Source of the DNA: Microaerobacter geothermalis
Lineage (GTDB): Bacteria; Bacillota; Bacilli; DSM-22679
Reading direction: 5' to 3'
NCBI RefSeq assembly: GCF_021608135.1
Contig: NZ_JAKIHL010000022.1
Location: 1-50,050, forward strand
DNA: 50,050 bases
Of this stretch, positions 34,226 through 42,034 are shown one piece after another. The translations under genes and the position numbers were made by a program. Position 1 is the stretch's first letter; every line of letters starts with the position of its first letter. Under the pieces are notes generated by a model. The model was not told the origin of the DNA and made no database searches. It saw only the letters and a list, made by a program, of their open reading frames with translations.

Positions 34226-34382
34226 GTACCTGAGAGTTACCTTTGCAAAGTTAGCAAAGTTTCCCCTTGGGTGGTCCAAATAGACTCTCTCCAGAGTTGC
34301 GTCCAATAAAAGTCTTTTTGCCTGAGAGATTCACCTTTTTCGGCTTGCTCCTTCGGCGCCGCAAACTGCGGACTCTCCCCTT
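34215..34382 (-). ncRNA. Tandem glycine riboswitch
   Basis: Two aptamers in series on the minus strand. The first (34382-34310) starts GGGGAGAGTCC and contains GCCGAAGGAGCAA and GGTGAATCTCTCAGG; the second (34300-34215) contains CTCTGGAGAGAGTC, CACCCAAGGGG and GGTAACTCTCAGGTACAA. These match the conserved glycine aptamer core, and the short linker is typical of cooperative tandem pairs. It lies upstream of gcvT-gcvH-gcvPA-gcvPB-lipM and should switch on glycine breakdown when glycine is high. The 34386-34607 stretch upstream is AT-rich and must hold divergent promoters for gcvT and yqhH; no clear consensus pair was found. Confidence 0.96.
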
Positions 34383-34607
34383 ATCTTCATCCGCCAATAT
34401 GTATAGGATATAGAATAATCGCCGGGAAAAATACACATGACTATCTATAACATTCACATAATTCATCCTATCATTTTTTTTTACTTTGGCAAACCGTTTA
34501 GACAAAAATTTTATCAAATTCTAACCGTCAGATAGAATACCGATTTCTATAGACGAGGACCAACGATGGAATTAAACTATTATATCCCTTCTCAAGGAGG
34601 CTATATC

Positions 34608-36314
34608 ATGTATACGCCGGATATTGTTTTCGACCATGCCTGGATAGAAGAGCTTCATCACCGTTTAAGTGAAGATGGCCCATGGGATGATTGGAGAATG
34701 TTTCAACTGGCTTATGAAGCTGAACAGTCTCTGTTGATCCCTGATTTTGGAGAGCTGCAATGTTTAAAATATTTATCCAGCGTCCAACCATTTCCCCATC
34801 AAATTAAAGCAGCTAAAAAAGTAATAACCGAAATGAGGGGAAGGGCCATTTTGGCCGATGAGGTCGGTTTGGGAAAAACCATCGAAGCAGGTCTGATCAT
34901 AAAGGAATATATGATCAGAGGCTTAGCGCAAAAAATCCTGATTCTTGTTCCTGCCTCCTTGGTCACCCAGTGGACCTATGAATTAAACCAAAAATTTGGC
35001 ATTCCTGCAATGGCCCAAAAAAAAGAATACATGTGGAAACAATATGACATTCTGGTAGCTTCCATCGATACGGCGAAACGGCCCCCCCATCGAAACCATG
35101 TGATGGAACAGGAATATGACATATTAATCATCGATGAAGCCCACAAGTTAAAAAACAGGCAAACGAGAAACTGGGAATTTGTCAACCAGTTAAAGAAAAA
35201 GTACTGTTTGTTGTTAACCGCTACACCCATTCAAAACGATCTCCATGAACTATATAATCTGATTACCTTATTAAAACCTGGTTACCTGGGGCAGTTTAGA
35301 ACATTCCAGAATAACTATATGAACGGAAAAAGAAAAGCAAAAAATTCCATGCTGTTAAAGAAAGAAATTGAAAAGGTAATGGTTAGAAACAAAAGACGGG
35401 ACGGGAACATTCATTTTACTGAACGGCATATTTTAACCATTCCCATTCAACTGACAGATGAGGAAAGAAGAATCTATGATAAAGTGACACAATTGATTAA
35501 AGAAAAGTATGTTTCACACAGCCAATTGGAGAGTTCTCTCTCTCTCATTACCTTGCAAAGGGAAGTTTGCAGCAGTTATGATGCCGCTCTTCTTACCTTA
35601 TCACAATTTCATAAAAAGGCGGAAAATAATCTGTCGTTCCGTTCAGCCATTGAAGAATTGGTCCAAGACTTCCAAAGGGTGAAAGATAACAGTAAAGCCC
35701 AGAAGGTCATTCAACTGATAAAAGAAATCAAGGACAAGGTGATTATCTTTACGGAATACAGGGCGACCCAGGAGTATCTTCAGGATCTCCTGGCTCAAGA
35801 GGGAATTACGTCTGTTCTGTTTCGCGGCGGATTTAGAAGGGGGAAAAAAGACTGGATGAGAGAGCTGTTTGAAAAAAAATCTCAGGTTCTAATCGCCACT
35901 GAAGCAGGTGGAGAAGGAATTAATCTTCAGTTTTGCAACCAGATTATTAACTATGACCTGCCCTGGAATCCGATGAAAGTGGAACAAAGAATAGGAAGAA
36001 TCCATCGTTTGGGACAGACCAGAGATGTATACATTTATAACTTGTCAACCTCTGATACCATTGAGGAGTATATTCTCACCCTTTTGTATGAAAAGATCCA
36101 TCTTTTTGAAATGGTGATCGGACAACTAGATGCTATATTGGAACAGATCCATTTGCATAAAAACATTGAAAAAAATATTGCCGATATCTTAATTGAATCA
36201 GACAACAAAAGGGAGATGGAAATTAAGTTTACGAATCTAAGCGAAGTCATCCGATCCGTTCAAAAGGAAAATTCCATCGAATTAGATTCTTACGGAGGAG
36301 TATTCTCATTATGA
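34608..36314 (+). CDS. yqhH: SNF2-family helicase YqhH
   Basis: A 568-residue SWI2/SNF2 ATPase, close to the B. subtilis YqhH length. Motif I is DEVGLGKT (near residue 82), motif II DEAH in IIDEAHKL, motif III LTATPIQNDLHELY, and the C-terminal lobe has TEAGGEGINLQFC and QRIGRIHRLGQ. It is RapA-like in its motor but without the extra RapA domains, so RNA polymerase recycling or DNA-protein remodelling are possible roles; none is proven. ATG 34608 lies after AAGGAGG and removes 14 upstream residues. Its stop overlaps the yqhG start as ATGA. It is divergent from the gcv operon, as in Bacillus. Confidence 0.93.
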   Translation: MYTPDIVFDHAWIEELHHRLSEDGPWDDWRMFQLAYEAEQSLLIPDFGELQCLKYLSSVQPFPHQIKAAKKVITEMRGRAILADEVGLGKTIEAGLIIKEYMIRGLAQKILILVPASLVTQWTYELNQKFGIPAMAQKKEYMWKQYDILVASIDTAKRPPHRNHVMEQEYDILIIDEAHKLKNRQTRNWEFVNQLKKKYCLLLTATPIQNDLHELYNLITLLKPGYLGQFRTFQNNYMNGKRKAKNSMLLKKEIEKVMVRNKRRDGNIHFTERHILTIPIQLTDEERRIYDKVTQLIKEKYVSHSQLESSLSLITLQREVCSSYDAALLTLSQFHKKAENNLSFRSAIEELVQDFQRVKDNSKAQKVIQLIKEIKDKVIIFTEYRATQEYLQDLLAQEGITSVLFRGGFRRGKKDWMRELFEKKSQVLIATEAGGEGINLQFCNQIINYDLPWNPMKVEQRIGRIHRLGQTRDVYIYNLSTSDTIEEYILTLLYEKIHLFEMVIGQLDAILEQIHLHKNIEKNIADILIESDNKREMEIKFTNLSEVIRSVQKENSIELDSYGGVFSL

Positions 36315-37177
36315 ATCCCCAACAAACCCATCACTTTGTCAAGCGATATTTCGAAGCGATGGAATCAACATTTATTCACACGGATAAAACTTCTTTTACG
36401 GTATCTCTTTCCGCTGAAGCAGATAGAGACTTAATGAACAGGCCCTTTTATTGGGCATTTGTGGAAAGAACCGGCATCCAACCTGAACCTTTGACATTAA
36501 CTCTTCAGTTCGAACACACGGATACCCAAACAAAAGAAGAGCAATTAAAGGGAGAGTTCATTCAATTCGGAAGCAGCAGATTGCATCAAATTTTTCAATC
36601 CGCGATCAAACGGGGAAAGTATGTTAGATTGTATGAAAATGTTCCAGAACCCTTTCAACCCGCTCCTCTTTATCCCTGGCTCTGTCTCAATTACAAAATT
36701 GAATTCATATGCGATCAGAAAAAAGAGATGCTGTATTCCCTGGGAATCAATCTGGTTTCAGGAGAAGTGCTGGCTAACTTTTATACATTGCTGCTTCACT
36801 ATTCCCTAACCCCTAAAATACCGGACAAAAGATATACAATTACACCCATTTATTCTATATCTTCTGCCGCCAATGTATGTGAATCCCTGGTCCTAAAACG
36901 GGTAGAACAAGAAGATATGAAGTGGGCAATGGATGCTGCCCAGCGATTGAATGATGAACTGGAGTTGACCCGTATTTATTTTGATATGGAAATGGAAGAG
37001 CTGCAAGCCGCTAGCCAGCAGGAACATGAAAAGATAAAGAAGTTGGAAGAAGAAAAAAAGAGAAAAGAAGAAGAATTGACTTGGCAATTTAAGCCTAGAA
37101 TTATAATAAAGCCAATCAATGTTGGAATTTTTTATTTATCTAATCATCCCCTGACAATCAATGCCAATATTCGCTAA
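36311..37177 (+). CDS. yqhG: YqhG family protein
   Basis: A 288-residue soluble protein of the YqhG family, always found beside yqhH; function unknown. It begins MNPQQTHHFVKRYFEAMEST. The C-terminal third (about residues 205-265) is a Glu/Lys-rich coiled coil, followed by a short hydrophobic ending. Translation is coupled to yqhH by a 4-base overlap, so the two probably form a complex; the coiled coil may serve for oligomerisation. This is inference from context. Confidence 0.88.
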   Translation: MNPQQTHHFVKRYFEAMESTFIHTDKTSFTVSLSAEADRDLMNRPFYWAFVERTGIQPEPLTLTLQFEHTDTQTKEEQLKGEFIQFGSSRLHQIFQSAIKRGKYVRLYENVPEPFQPAPLYPWLCLNYKIEFICDQKKEMLYSLGINLVSGEVLANFYTLLLHYSLTPKIPDKRYTITPIYSISSAANVCESLVLKRVEQEDMKWAMDAAQRLNDELELTRIYFDMEMEELQAASQQEHEKIKKLEEEKKRKEEELTWQFKPRIIIKPINVGIFYLSNHPLTINANIR

Positions 37178-37282
37178 AAAGAGAGGGAAATAGAAAAAAA
37201 ACGGCAGCATCGAAAAACAAACATTTCTTTTTTGATTGGCTATGATCATGTTATAGCGGACTGTTTAAGGAAGGTGGTCATT

Positions 37283-38101
37283 TTGAAACTCCAGCCATAT
37301 CTGTGTATCTTTTTGATCCTATTTATGTTTTTCTTTCCTCCGTCGGTGATATGGGCTCAAAAAACCTGGGGAGAAAACTGGAATGAGCAAATCACCCAAT
37401 GGATCGATCAGCTGTCAAAAGATCCATTATTTGCCTCATGGAAAGGGGCAACCCTTGAAAAAGAAGCTTTGGGGCCAAATTCTAAAGAATGGTTGGTCCA
37501 GGTTAAAAAAAATAAGGAGATCATAGGCTATTTTATCGTACAGGAAACCGAAGTGAACGGAAAAATCACATTTTCCATATTGGAATATGGATCTGGACCT
37601 TATTCATTATTTGATGATGCGTTTCTTCCCATTCCATCGAATCGGGAATTAGTACGAAGCCGGAATGTAAAAATCTATTCCGGTTTGGAATCCTATTTTG
37701 TCTGGAAAGACTCTCCTGACCCATTTAGGATAGATGGAAAAACGGGAGAAATCTATCCCTCCGATCTCCCTTACCCGGAAAAGATTGATTACAACGGGGT
37801 TTTTACCAATGAAACATTAACAGGTCAAAAATTATTGCTTGATTGGGGAGAAACACCCTGGGATTATTTGTTTTGGCTTTCTTCTCCATCCAATCCATCT
37901 TTTAAAAAAAACTGGATTTCAGAAGGAAATCGGATCGCTTACGTTGCTTCCCTGTTTGATGGCAAAATCATTGCCCCGTTTATTGTAAAATCGTTCCATC
38001 AATGGAGCAATGTATCTTTCTTGGGGATTGAGGATGAAGGGCTTCGGTACATCCCCCTGTCCTATGCAGAAAAAAAAGGAAATTTTTATACCCTTCCCTG
38101 A
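37283..38101 (+). CDS. Secreted protein of unknown function after yqhG
   Basis: I do not recognise this 272-residue protein. Starting at TTG 37283, which lies 6 bases after AAGGAAGGTGG, it has a clear signal peptide (hydrophobic core residues 6-22, predicted cut in VIWA-QK). The mature part is rich in Trp, Tyr and Gly-Pro turns, with no cysteines, lipobox, membrane anchor or known motif. It is likely a secreted or wall-associated beta-rich protein. It is downstream of yqhG on the same strand after a 105-base gap, and a hairpin follows it. Its conservation and role are open questions. Confidence 0.72.
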   Translation: MKLQPYLCIFLILFMFFFPPSVIWAQKTWGENWNEQITQWIDQLSKDPLFASWKGATLEKEALGPNSKEWLVQVKKNKEIIGYFIVQETEVNGKITFSILEYGSGPYSLFDDAFLPIPSNRELVRSRNVKIYSGLESYFVWKDSPDPFRIDGKTGEIYPSDLPYPEKIDYNGVFTNETLTGQKLLLDWGETPWDYLFWLSSPSNPSFKKNWISEGNRIAYVASLFDGKIIAPFIVKSFHQWSNVSFLGIEDEGLRYIPLSYAEKKGNFYTLP

Positions 38102-38120
38102 AGGTGAGCATTTGCAGAAA

Positions 38121-38155
38121 CAGGGGCTTACCCATTTAGTTTTAGGTAGCCCCTG
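38121..38155. terminator. Hairpin between converging genes
   Basis: CAGGGGCTTACC and GGTAGCCCCTG pair with a 12-base loop between the secreted protein gene (+) and the YkuS-like gene (-). The T tracts are poor on both strands, so this is a probable but weak two-way terminator. Confidence 0.6.
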
Positions 38156-38160
38156 ATCAT

Positions 38161-38400
38161 CTATTGTTTGACTCGTTCATGAACGATGCTGTACACTTCT
38201 TCTGCAGTTAATCCCTGGGCATTTACAACAGGTATACCCGTTGTGCTGTTTTCTATACCCATCATATCTTTATCCTGGCCCGATATCACAATACAATCCA
38301 CATTTTGTGCATAACTGCCTAATCTTACGACATCATATCCGTTATTTTTCAGCATGTCTTCAACGTTGGTAAGGGTGTCCTCAACAGCTATTCTTATCAT
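38161..38400 (-). CDS. UPF0180 family protein (YkuS-like)
   Basis: A 79-residue protein of the UPF0180/YkuS family, function unknown. It shows a small alpha/beta fold: NVEDMLKNNGYDVV near residue 12, VDCIVISGQDKDMMG near 35 and PVVNAQGLTAEEV near 57. The frame is open upstream, but ATG 38400 follows AAGGAGG by 6 bases. It comes 11 bases after yqzE, so it appears to be the last gene of the comG transcript, although transposon scars now split that unit. Confidence 0.82.
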   Translation of the reverse strand: MIRIAVEDTLTNVEDMLKNNGYDVVRLGSYAQNVDCIVISGQDKDMMGIENSTTGIPVVNAQGLTAEEVYSIVHERVKQ

Positions 38401-38411
38401 AATAGACCTCC

Positions 38412-38582
38412 TTAGCGTTTCATCCACATTTTTAAAGAGAATGGAATAAGGCCAAACCATCGGGAAGACCAATTTTCACGAATTTTGACTTCTTCCCGTT
38501 TATTTTCTTTCCTTGGTTTTTCCAGAAAACGAACCATTTCAACAGTAAGATATTTGACCAAATCATTGGACGACACGTTCAT
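38412..38582 (-). CDS. yqzE: YqzE-like small protein
   Basis: A 56-residue protein starting MNVSSNDLVKYLTVEMVRF and ending RWFGLIPFSLKMWMKR. The pattern of an amphipathic N-terminus, a basic middle and a hydrophobic C-terminal helix with RWFG-x-x-PF is that of YqzE, which lies just after comGG in B. subtilis. AGGAGGAGG precedes the ATG by about 5 bases. Its function is unknown. Here it is separated from comGG by about 360 bases that carry transposon remnants. Confidence 0.8.
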   Translation of the reverse strand: MNVSSNDLVKYLTVEMVRFLEKPRKENKREEVKIRENWSSRWFGLIPFSLKMWMKR

Positions 38583-38670
38583 CCTCCTCCTCGGTATTAT
38601 CTTAACCCATTTTCTTCTCCTTCATTCTATCCATTCTACAGATTCAGACCCTGTATAACGAAACTAATGA

Positions 38671-38781
38671 TTTACACGTCCGCTGGTCGAGTTCGACCCA
38701 GATGTGATTCATGTCCGCTTTGAGGCTAAAGAACGGAACCATCAAAAACATCTGGGGATTTCAAAGATGGAGTCAGTTTGA
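38671..38781 (+). pseudogene. Remnant of a coding 3' end, probably transposase
   Basis: An open stretch of 36 codons ends at TGA 38779-38781 and reads EFDPDVIHVRFEAKERNHQ followed by KHLGISKMESV. It has no start codon or ribosome site. The last 12 residues recur with one change in the 3786-3935 element. Together with the end sequence that follows, this points to the 3' part of a lost insertion-sequence transposase. The family could not be identified. Confidence 0.6.
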
Positions 38782-38905
38782 CGGCTAATTCCCGCTCTTT
38801 TACCCCAACGCTAAAGCACGAACTCGAAGGCTATCCTTAGTAAATTCTTTGATATGAAAATACCTTTTCATATCAATTTGTGACCCGTAGGGTCATGTAA
38901 GTTTA
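38782..38905 (+). repeat. Nested transposon ends between comGG and yqzE
   Basis: Bases 38826-38863 hold the short end repeat seen at 3786, 6813 and 10976. Immediately after it, 38867-38905 holds a second end, with TTTTCAT, AATTTGTGACCC-GTA-GGGTCA and ATGTAAGTTTAGTTCC, matching the outer end of the 243-bp terminal repeats (bases 199-243). The palindrome's stem is conserved while its loop differs (GTA against TGC). Confidence 0.6.
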
Positions 38906-38941
38906 GTTCCGCCCATATGGATGAAACGAAAAAATTTACAC

Positions 38942-39322
38942 CTACCTGTTCTCATGCCAATGGATAATTTTGTTCTCCGGCATATAAACCTCCACATAAA
39001 CGGTTTGTCGGTATTGAGGCGGCCATTCCATAAATACATTAGCTTTAAGAACATCTGAATCCGTATCGATGATGGTAACCTCTCCTTCCCCTCCTTCCCA
39101 TTGAAAAGAAAATGAGGAGATCGAATCAGAATTTTCCTTTATTTTTTCACGAAGGATTGAAACTCCAGCTTCCGCCCCATATTTTGCTTGTAAGCGGCCC
39201 CACTGGACATCTACCATTTCCCTTTGGGATAAAAATTTCTCCAGCAAAAAAAGAAAAAAGGTGATGGAAAGGAACGTAAATAGGATCACTACGATGAATA
39301 CAGACCCTCTTTCATTTCCCAT
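38942..39322 (-). CDS. comGG: ComGG-like competence protein
   Basis: A 126-residue protein with an N-terminal membrane helix (about residues 8-27) preceded by a short charged leader, matching the last minor pseudopilin of the comG operon in size and place. It lacks a classical G-FTLLE site, as ComGG proteins do. The outer domain shows no motif. It starts 10 bases after comGF. The call rests on synteny and topology. Confidence 0.8.
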   Translation of the reverse strand: MGNERGSVFIVVILFTFLSITFFLFLLEKFLSQREMVDVQWGRLQAKYGAEAGVSILREKIKENSDSISSFSFQWEGGEGEVTIIDTDSDVLKANVFMEWPPQYRQTVYVEVYMPENKIIHWHENR

Positions 39323-39332
39323 GTTACCACCC

Positions 39333-39833
39333 CTAATACTTTCTTGCGATAAATGTTGAAAAGGGCAATTCTACATCTCCCTTTGAAAACAAAATATCTG
39401 CTTTAATACCATTTACGGCTGGAACAAATCGAGCAGACTTCACATATTTGGCTATGGGTACATATCCCATTCCATTGACTCTTTTTATCAGATAATATCC
39501 GTAAAGTTGAATGGTGATCAGATCGTTTTCACAATTTCTAAAAAATAGCTTGGAAGGACCGGTATAAAATTCTTCACCCAGAATTGCTTCCTCATCAAGA
39601 TAGGCAGAGAACGACAGGGCTTCAATCTGAAGCTGATACAAGGTTCGCTTGTTTTCCATCCACTGGTACAAATGGTTTTGCAGCGGGAGAACTGTCCCAA
39701 GAATTATTGTGACCAACATCAATTGAATACTGGTTTCCAATAGGGTAAAACCCCGCTGATTTTTTTTTATTTTTCCTTCAACGCTTTCCTTTATTTTATG
39801 GAGAACCAATAAAACGATAGGTAGATAATTCAA
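39333..39833 (-). CDS. comGF: ComGF-like minor pseudopilin
   Basis: A protein of up to 166 residues with a prepilin site QRG|FTLLE at about residues 27-32 followed by a hydrophobic helix. The start is uncertain: TTG 39833 with GTGAGGAAG just upstream overlaps comGE by 38 bases and gives a long leader; a shorter form from an internal codon is possible. It is a minor pilin of the DNA-uptake pilus. Its position after comGE agrees with ComGF. Confidence 0.82.
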   Translation of the reverse strand: MNYLPIVLLVLHKIKESVEGKIKKNQRGFTLLETSIQLMLVTIILGTVLPLQNHLYQWMENKRTLYQLQIEALSFSAYLDEEAILGEEFYTGPSKLFFRNCENDLITIQLYGYYLIKRVNGMGYVPIAKYVKSARFVPAVNGIKADILFSKGDVELPFSTFIARKY

Positions 39834-40149
39834 TCTTCCTCACTCCCCCCCATTCCTCCCAGGAGAGGATGACTGTTCCTTTTTCTAATGATCCTTGGCT
39901 TATGGACACCACTTCCACAACATAGCTTTGTCCATTTCTAGCAATCATTGCGTTCCAATTCCCGCCATTTGCTTTCCATTTCTCCAGTTCCTCCTTTACC
40001 AACAAAATGGCTTCCCTTTCCGCCGATAAGGAGTCCCATGCTAACAAAATTTGTTGGAAATAGGAATAAAGTGGGATGACCACCATCATGGCAATGGTAA
40101 TTGAAATTAGCGTTTCCAACAGGCTAAAACCTTCTTCATAACTCCTCAT
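39796..40149 (-). CDS. comGE: ComGE-like minor pseudopilin
   Basis: A 117-residue pseudopilin with the processing site EEG|FSLLETL at residues 6-13 and a hydrophobic helix to about residue 32. ATG overlaps the comGD stop as ATGA. It is a minor component of the competence pilus, fifth in the comG order. Confidence 0.85.
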   Translation of the reverse strand: MRSYEEGFSLLETLISITIAMMVVIPLYSYFQQILLAWDSLSAEREAILLVKEELEKWKANGGNWNAMIARNGQSYVVEVVSISQGSLEKGTVILSWEEWGGVRKIELSTYRFIGSP

Positions 40150-40661
40150 GATATCTTCACCAGATTAAACACTCCGCTGTCGAGAAATAGGGTGAAACGA
40201 TATTTTTTTCCGGTTTTATCTGCCACATCAATGACTCCTCCCCGATAGACATGCCCGAAGGAATTAAAAGTAATGATATGATAGCTGTAATTGGTGGAAA
40301 TGGTAATATCTTTTGAATAATAAATTCGTTTTAATTCCTCATTCTTCGTTCCGTCTAATTCCTTCACCCAATAGTAATAACCGGTTGGAACAAACTTGAT
40401 TTCAATGCTTCTTTCATTTGCCTGGGCCTTTAGTCTAGCAAAGGTAAGATCAGCCTCAATTTGTTCCACCAACTTTTTCGTCTGCCACCTGGAATAGGTT
40501 GTCTCTATGCTAGGGAGAACCAAGGAAAGAAAAATAGTGAGAATGGATAGAACCACAGTGAGCTCCAGCAGGGTAAATCCCCTTTCTCCCTTTGATACAT
40601 CAGGTGATCGATCAGATGATAAAACAAACTGCCAATCTTGGTTATAAAGTTTCATGTCCAT
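40146..40661 (-). CDS. comGD: ComGD-like pseudopilin (GspH type)
   Basis: A pseudopilin of up to 171 residues with ERG|FTLLELTVVLS at about residues 26-38. The leader is long; ATG 40661 or ATG 40655 (9 bases after AGGTG) are both possible starts, and both overlap comGC. Downstream the GspH-like beta domain includes ITFNSFGHVYRGGVI. It is the fourth gene of the operon. Confidence 0.87.
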   Translation of the reverse strand: MDMKLYNQDWQFVLSSDRSPDVSKGERGFTLLELTVVLSILTIFLSLVLPSIETTYSRWQTKKLVEQIEADLTFARLKAQANERSIEIKFVPTGYYYWVKELDGTKNEELKRIYYSKDITISTNYSYHIITFNSFGHVYRGGVIDVADKTGKKYRFTLFLDSGVFNLVKIS

Positions 40662-40986
40662 TTACACCTATACATTTTACTTTTGCAGGTGTCGTTGTCG
40701 TATCAAGACTATAACTTCCTCCGGCAGAACATGTAGGTGTAGCTTGTAAATATTTTTCGTTAATCAGAGTATTCATCCAATCCGTTTCACTGGGATAAGT
40801 TCGGTCATTATCGTAATAGTAGTTCTCCACCTGGGTACGAAGCATTTTTAGATTGGCTTCACATCCTTTTTTTTGGGCATTTTCAATGGCACCCTGAAAC
40901 GTGGGCATGGCCAAAGAGATCAAAATCCCCATGATAAATAAAACGATAATCACTTCGACCAAGGTAAATCCATTTTCCTCCTTCAC
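40642..40986 (-). CDS. comGC: Major competence pilin ComGC
   Basis: A 114-residue type IV pilin-like protein, the main subunit of the DNA-uptake pilus. The site is EENG|FTLVEVIIVLFIMGIL with a very short leader. Two cysteines in the C-terminal half (TCSAGG and KCIG) could form the intramolecular disulphide known from ComGC; a third lies at KKGCEA. The start is GTG 40986 with GGGAGTG about 9 bases upstream. It must be cut by a prepilin peptidase (ComC), which is not in this window. Confidence 0.95.
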   Translation of the reverse strand: MKEENGFTLVEVIIVLFIMGILISLAMPTFQGAIENAQKKGCEANLKMLRTQVENYYYDNDRTYPSETDWMNTLINEKYLQATPTCSAGGSYSLDTTTTPAKVKCIGVNGHETL

Positions 40987-41002
40987 GATTTAATCACTCC
41001 CA

Positions 41003-42034
41003 TCAAATATTTTCCATCAAATAAAAAATGGGTAAAAACAAAGTAACGACCACAATGAGGACCAGAATTCCAATGATTATCAATGATATGGGGCCAATTA
41101 GACGTGTACTATGATAAATGACCCTTCTCCACTCCAATTCAAGGGCTTGTCCGACGGACAACAGCTGTTTTCCCAACTGTCCGGTCTGTTCACCCATAGA
41201 AACCATCTTTGAAAGAATATCTAAAAATATCGGCTGTTTCTTCATTGCCTCACTTAGCAGTTCCCCTTCAAGCAATTGATTTTCCACCGCTTCAATCGTG
41301 TGTAGATAAAATTTCCAGGGAATGTTCTCTCTCATAATGTTGATACTCTTTAAAAGGGGAATCCCTGCTTCCAGCAAATATCCTAATTGCAAGGCGATAT
41401 ACTTACTGGCTTGTATACGAAGCAGATACCGAATTCCAGGAATATGCAATAACAGAAAAGGGGCATGGTCCAGCCATGTGGTCCATCGATACATGAGAAA
41501 CATGACAACCGGCAGCAAAATGACGGCTGCTAAAAAATAAATCCCATATTGCTTAAGGAAATGAATGATCTCCAAAAAAGTAAGCGTAACGGAAGGCAAG
41601 GTTATTTGCATCGAAGAATAGAGGGATTGGAAACGGGGAACTACGACGGTAAATAACAAGATCACAGCTGAAACAAGAAACAGCATGATGAACAACGGGT
41701 AGGCAATTGTTTGAAATAACTCCTGCCGGTATTTTAATTTTTCTTGATAATACCGGCCGCAATAAGTTAACGTTTCTGCTAGTCCTCCCCTCTCTTCTGC
41801 CATCCCCACGAGGCTAATTAGCATAGAGGGAAATGTTTCCCTGCTAAATGTTTTGGACAGGTTTTCGCCTTGTTCTATTGAGGCGACCATTTTATAAAAT
41901 CTCTCTTGATAAGGACCTTTTTGACCATGTAAAAACAGAAGGGCTTCACGGAGAGGAATCCCTGATTGAAGAAGCTCTCCCAACTGAAAACAGAGTGAGG
42001 ATACGCTTTGAAGTGTCCATCTTTTATTCCACAT
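41003..42034 (-). CDS. comGB: Competence pilus membrane platform protein ComGB
   Basis: A 343-residue polytopic membrane protein with two T2SSF domains (about residues 13-130 and 215-335), each with the GIPL-x-E and EQGENLS/EGELLSEAM pattern, and three membrane helices near 108-130, 160-182 and 315-338. It anchors the pilus machine and works with ComGA. Its ATG overlaps comGA by 11 bases. Confidence 0.95.
   Translation of the reverse strand: MWNKRWTLQSVSSLCFQLGELLQSGIPLREALLFLHGQKGPYQERFYKMVASIEQGENLSKTFSRETFPSMLISLVGMAEERGGLAETLTYCGRYYQEKLKYRQELFQTIAYPLFIMLFLVSAVILLFTVVVPRFQSLYSSMQITLPSVTLTFLEIIHFLKQYGIYFLAAVILLPVVMFLMYRWTTWLDHAPFLLLHIPGIRYLLRIQASKYIALQLGYLLEAGIPLLKSINIMRENIPWKFYLHTIEAVENQLLEGELLSEAMKKQPIFLDILSKMVSMGEQTGQLGKQLLSVGQALELEWRRVIYHSTRLIGPISLIIIGILVLIVVVTLFLPIFYLMENI

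Noticed and set aside
34251-34517. Minus-strand open frame of 88 codons upstream of gcvT
   Set aside because: It coincides with the glycine riboswitch and has no ribosome site or family likeness.
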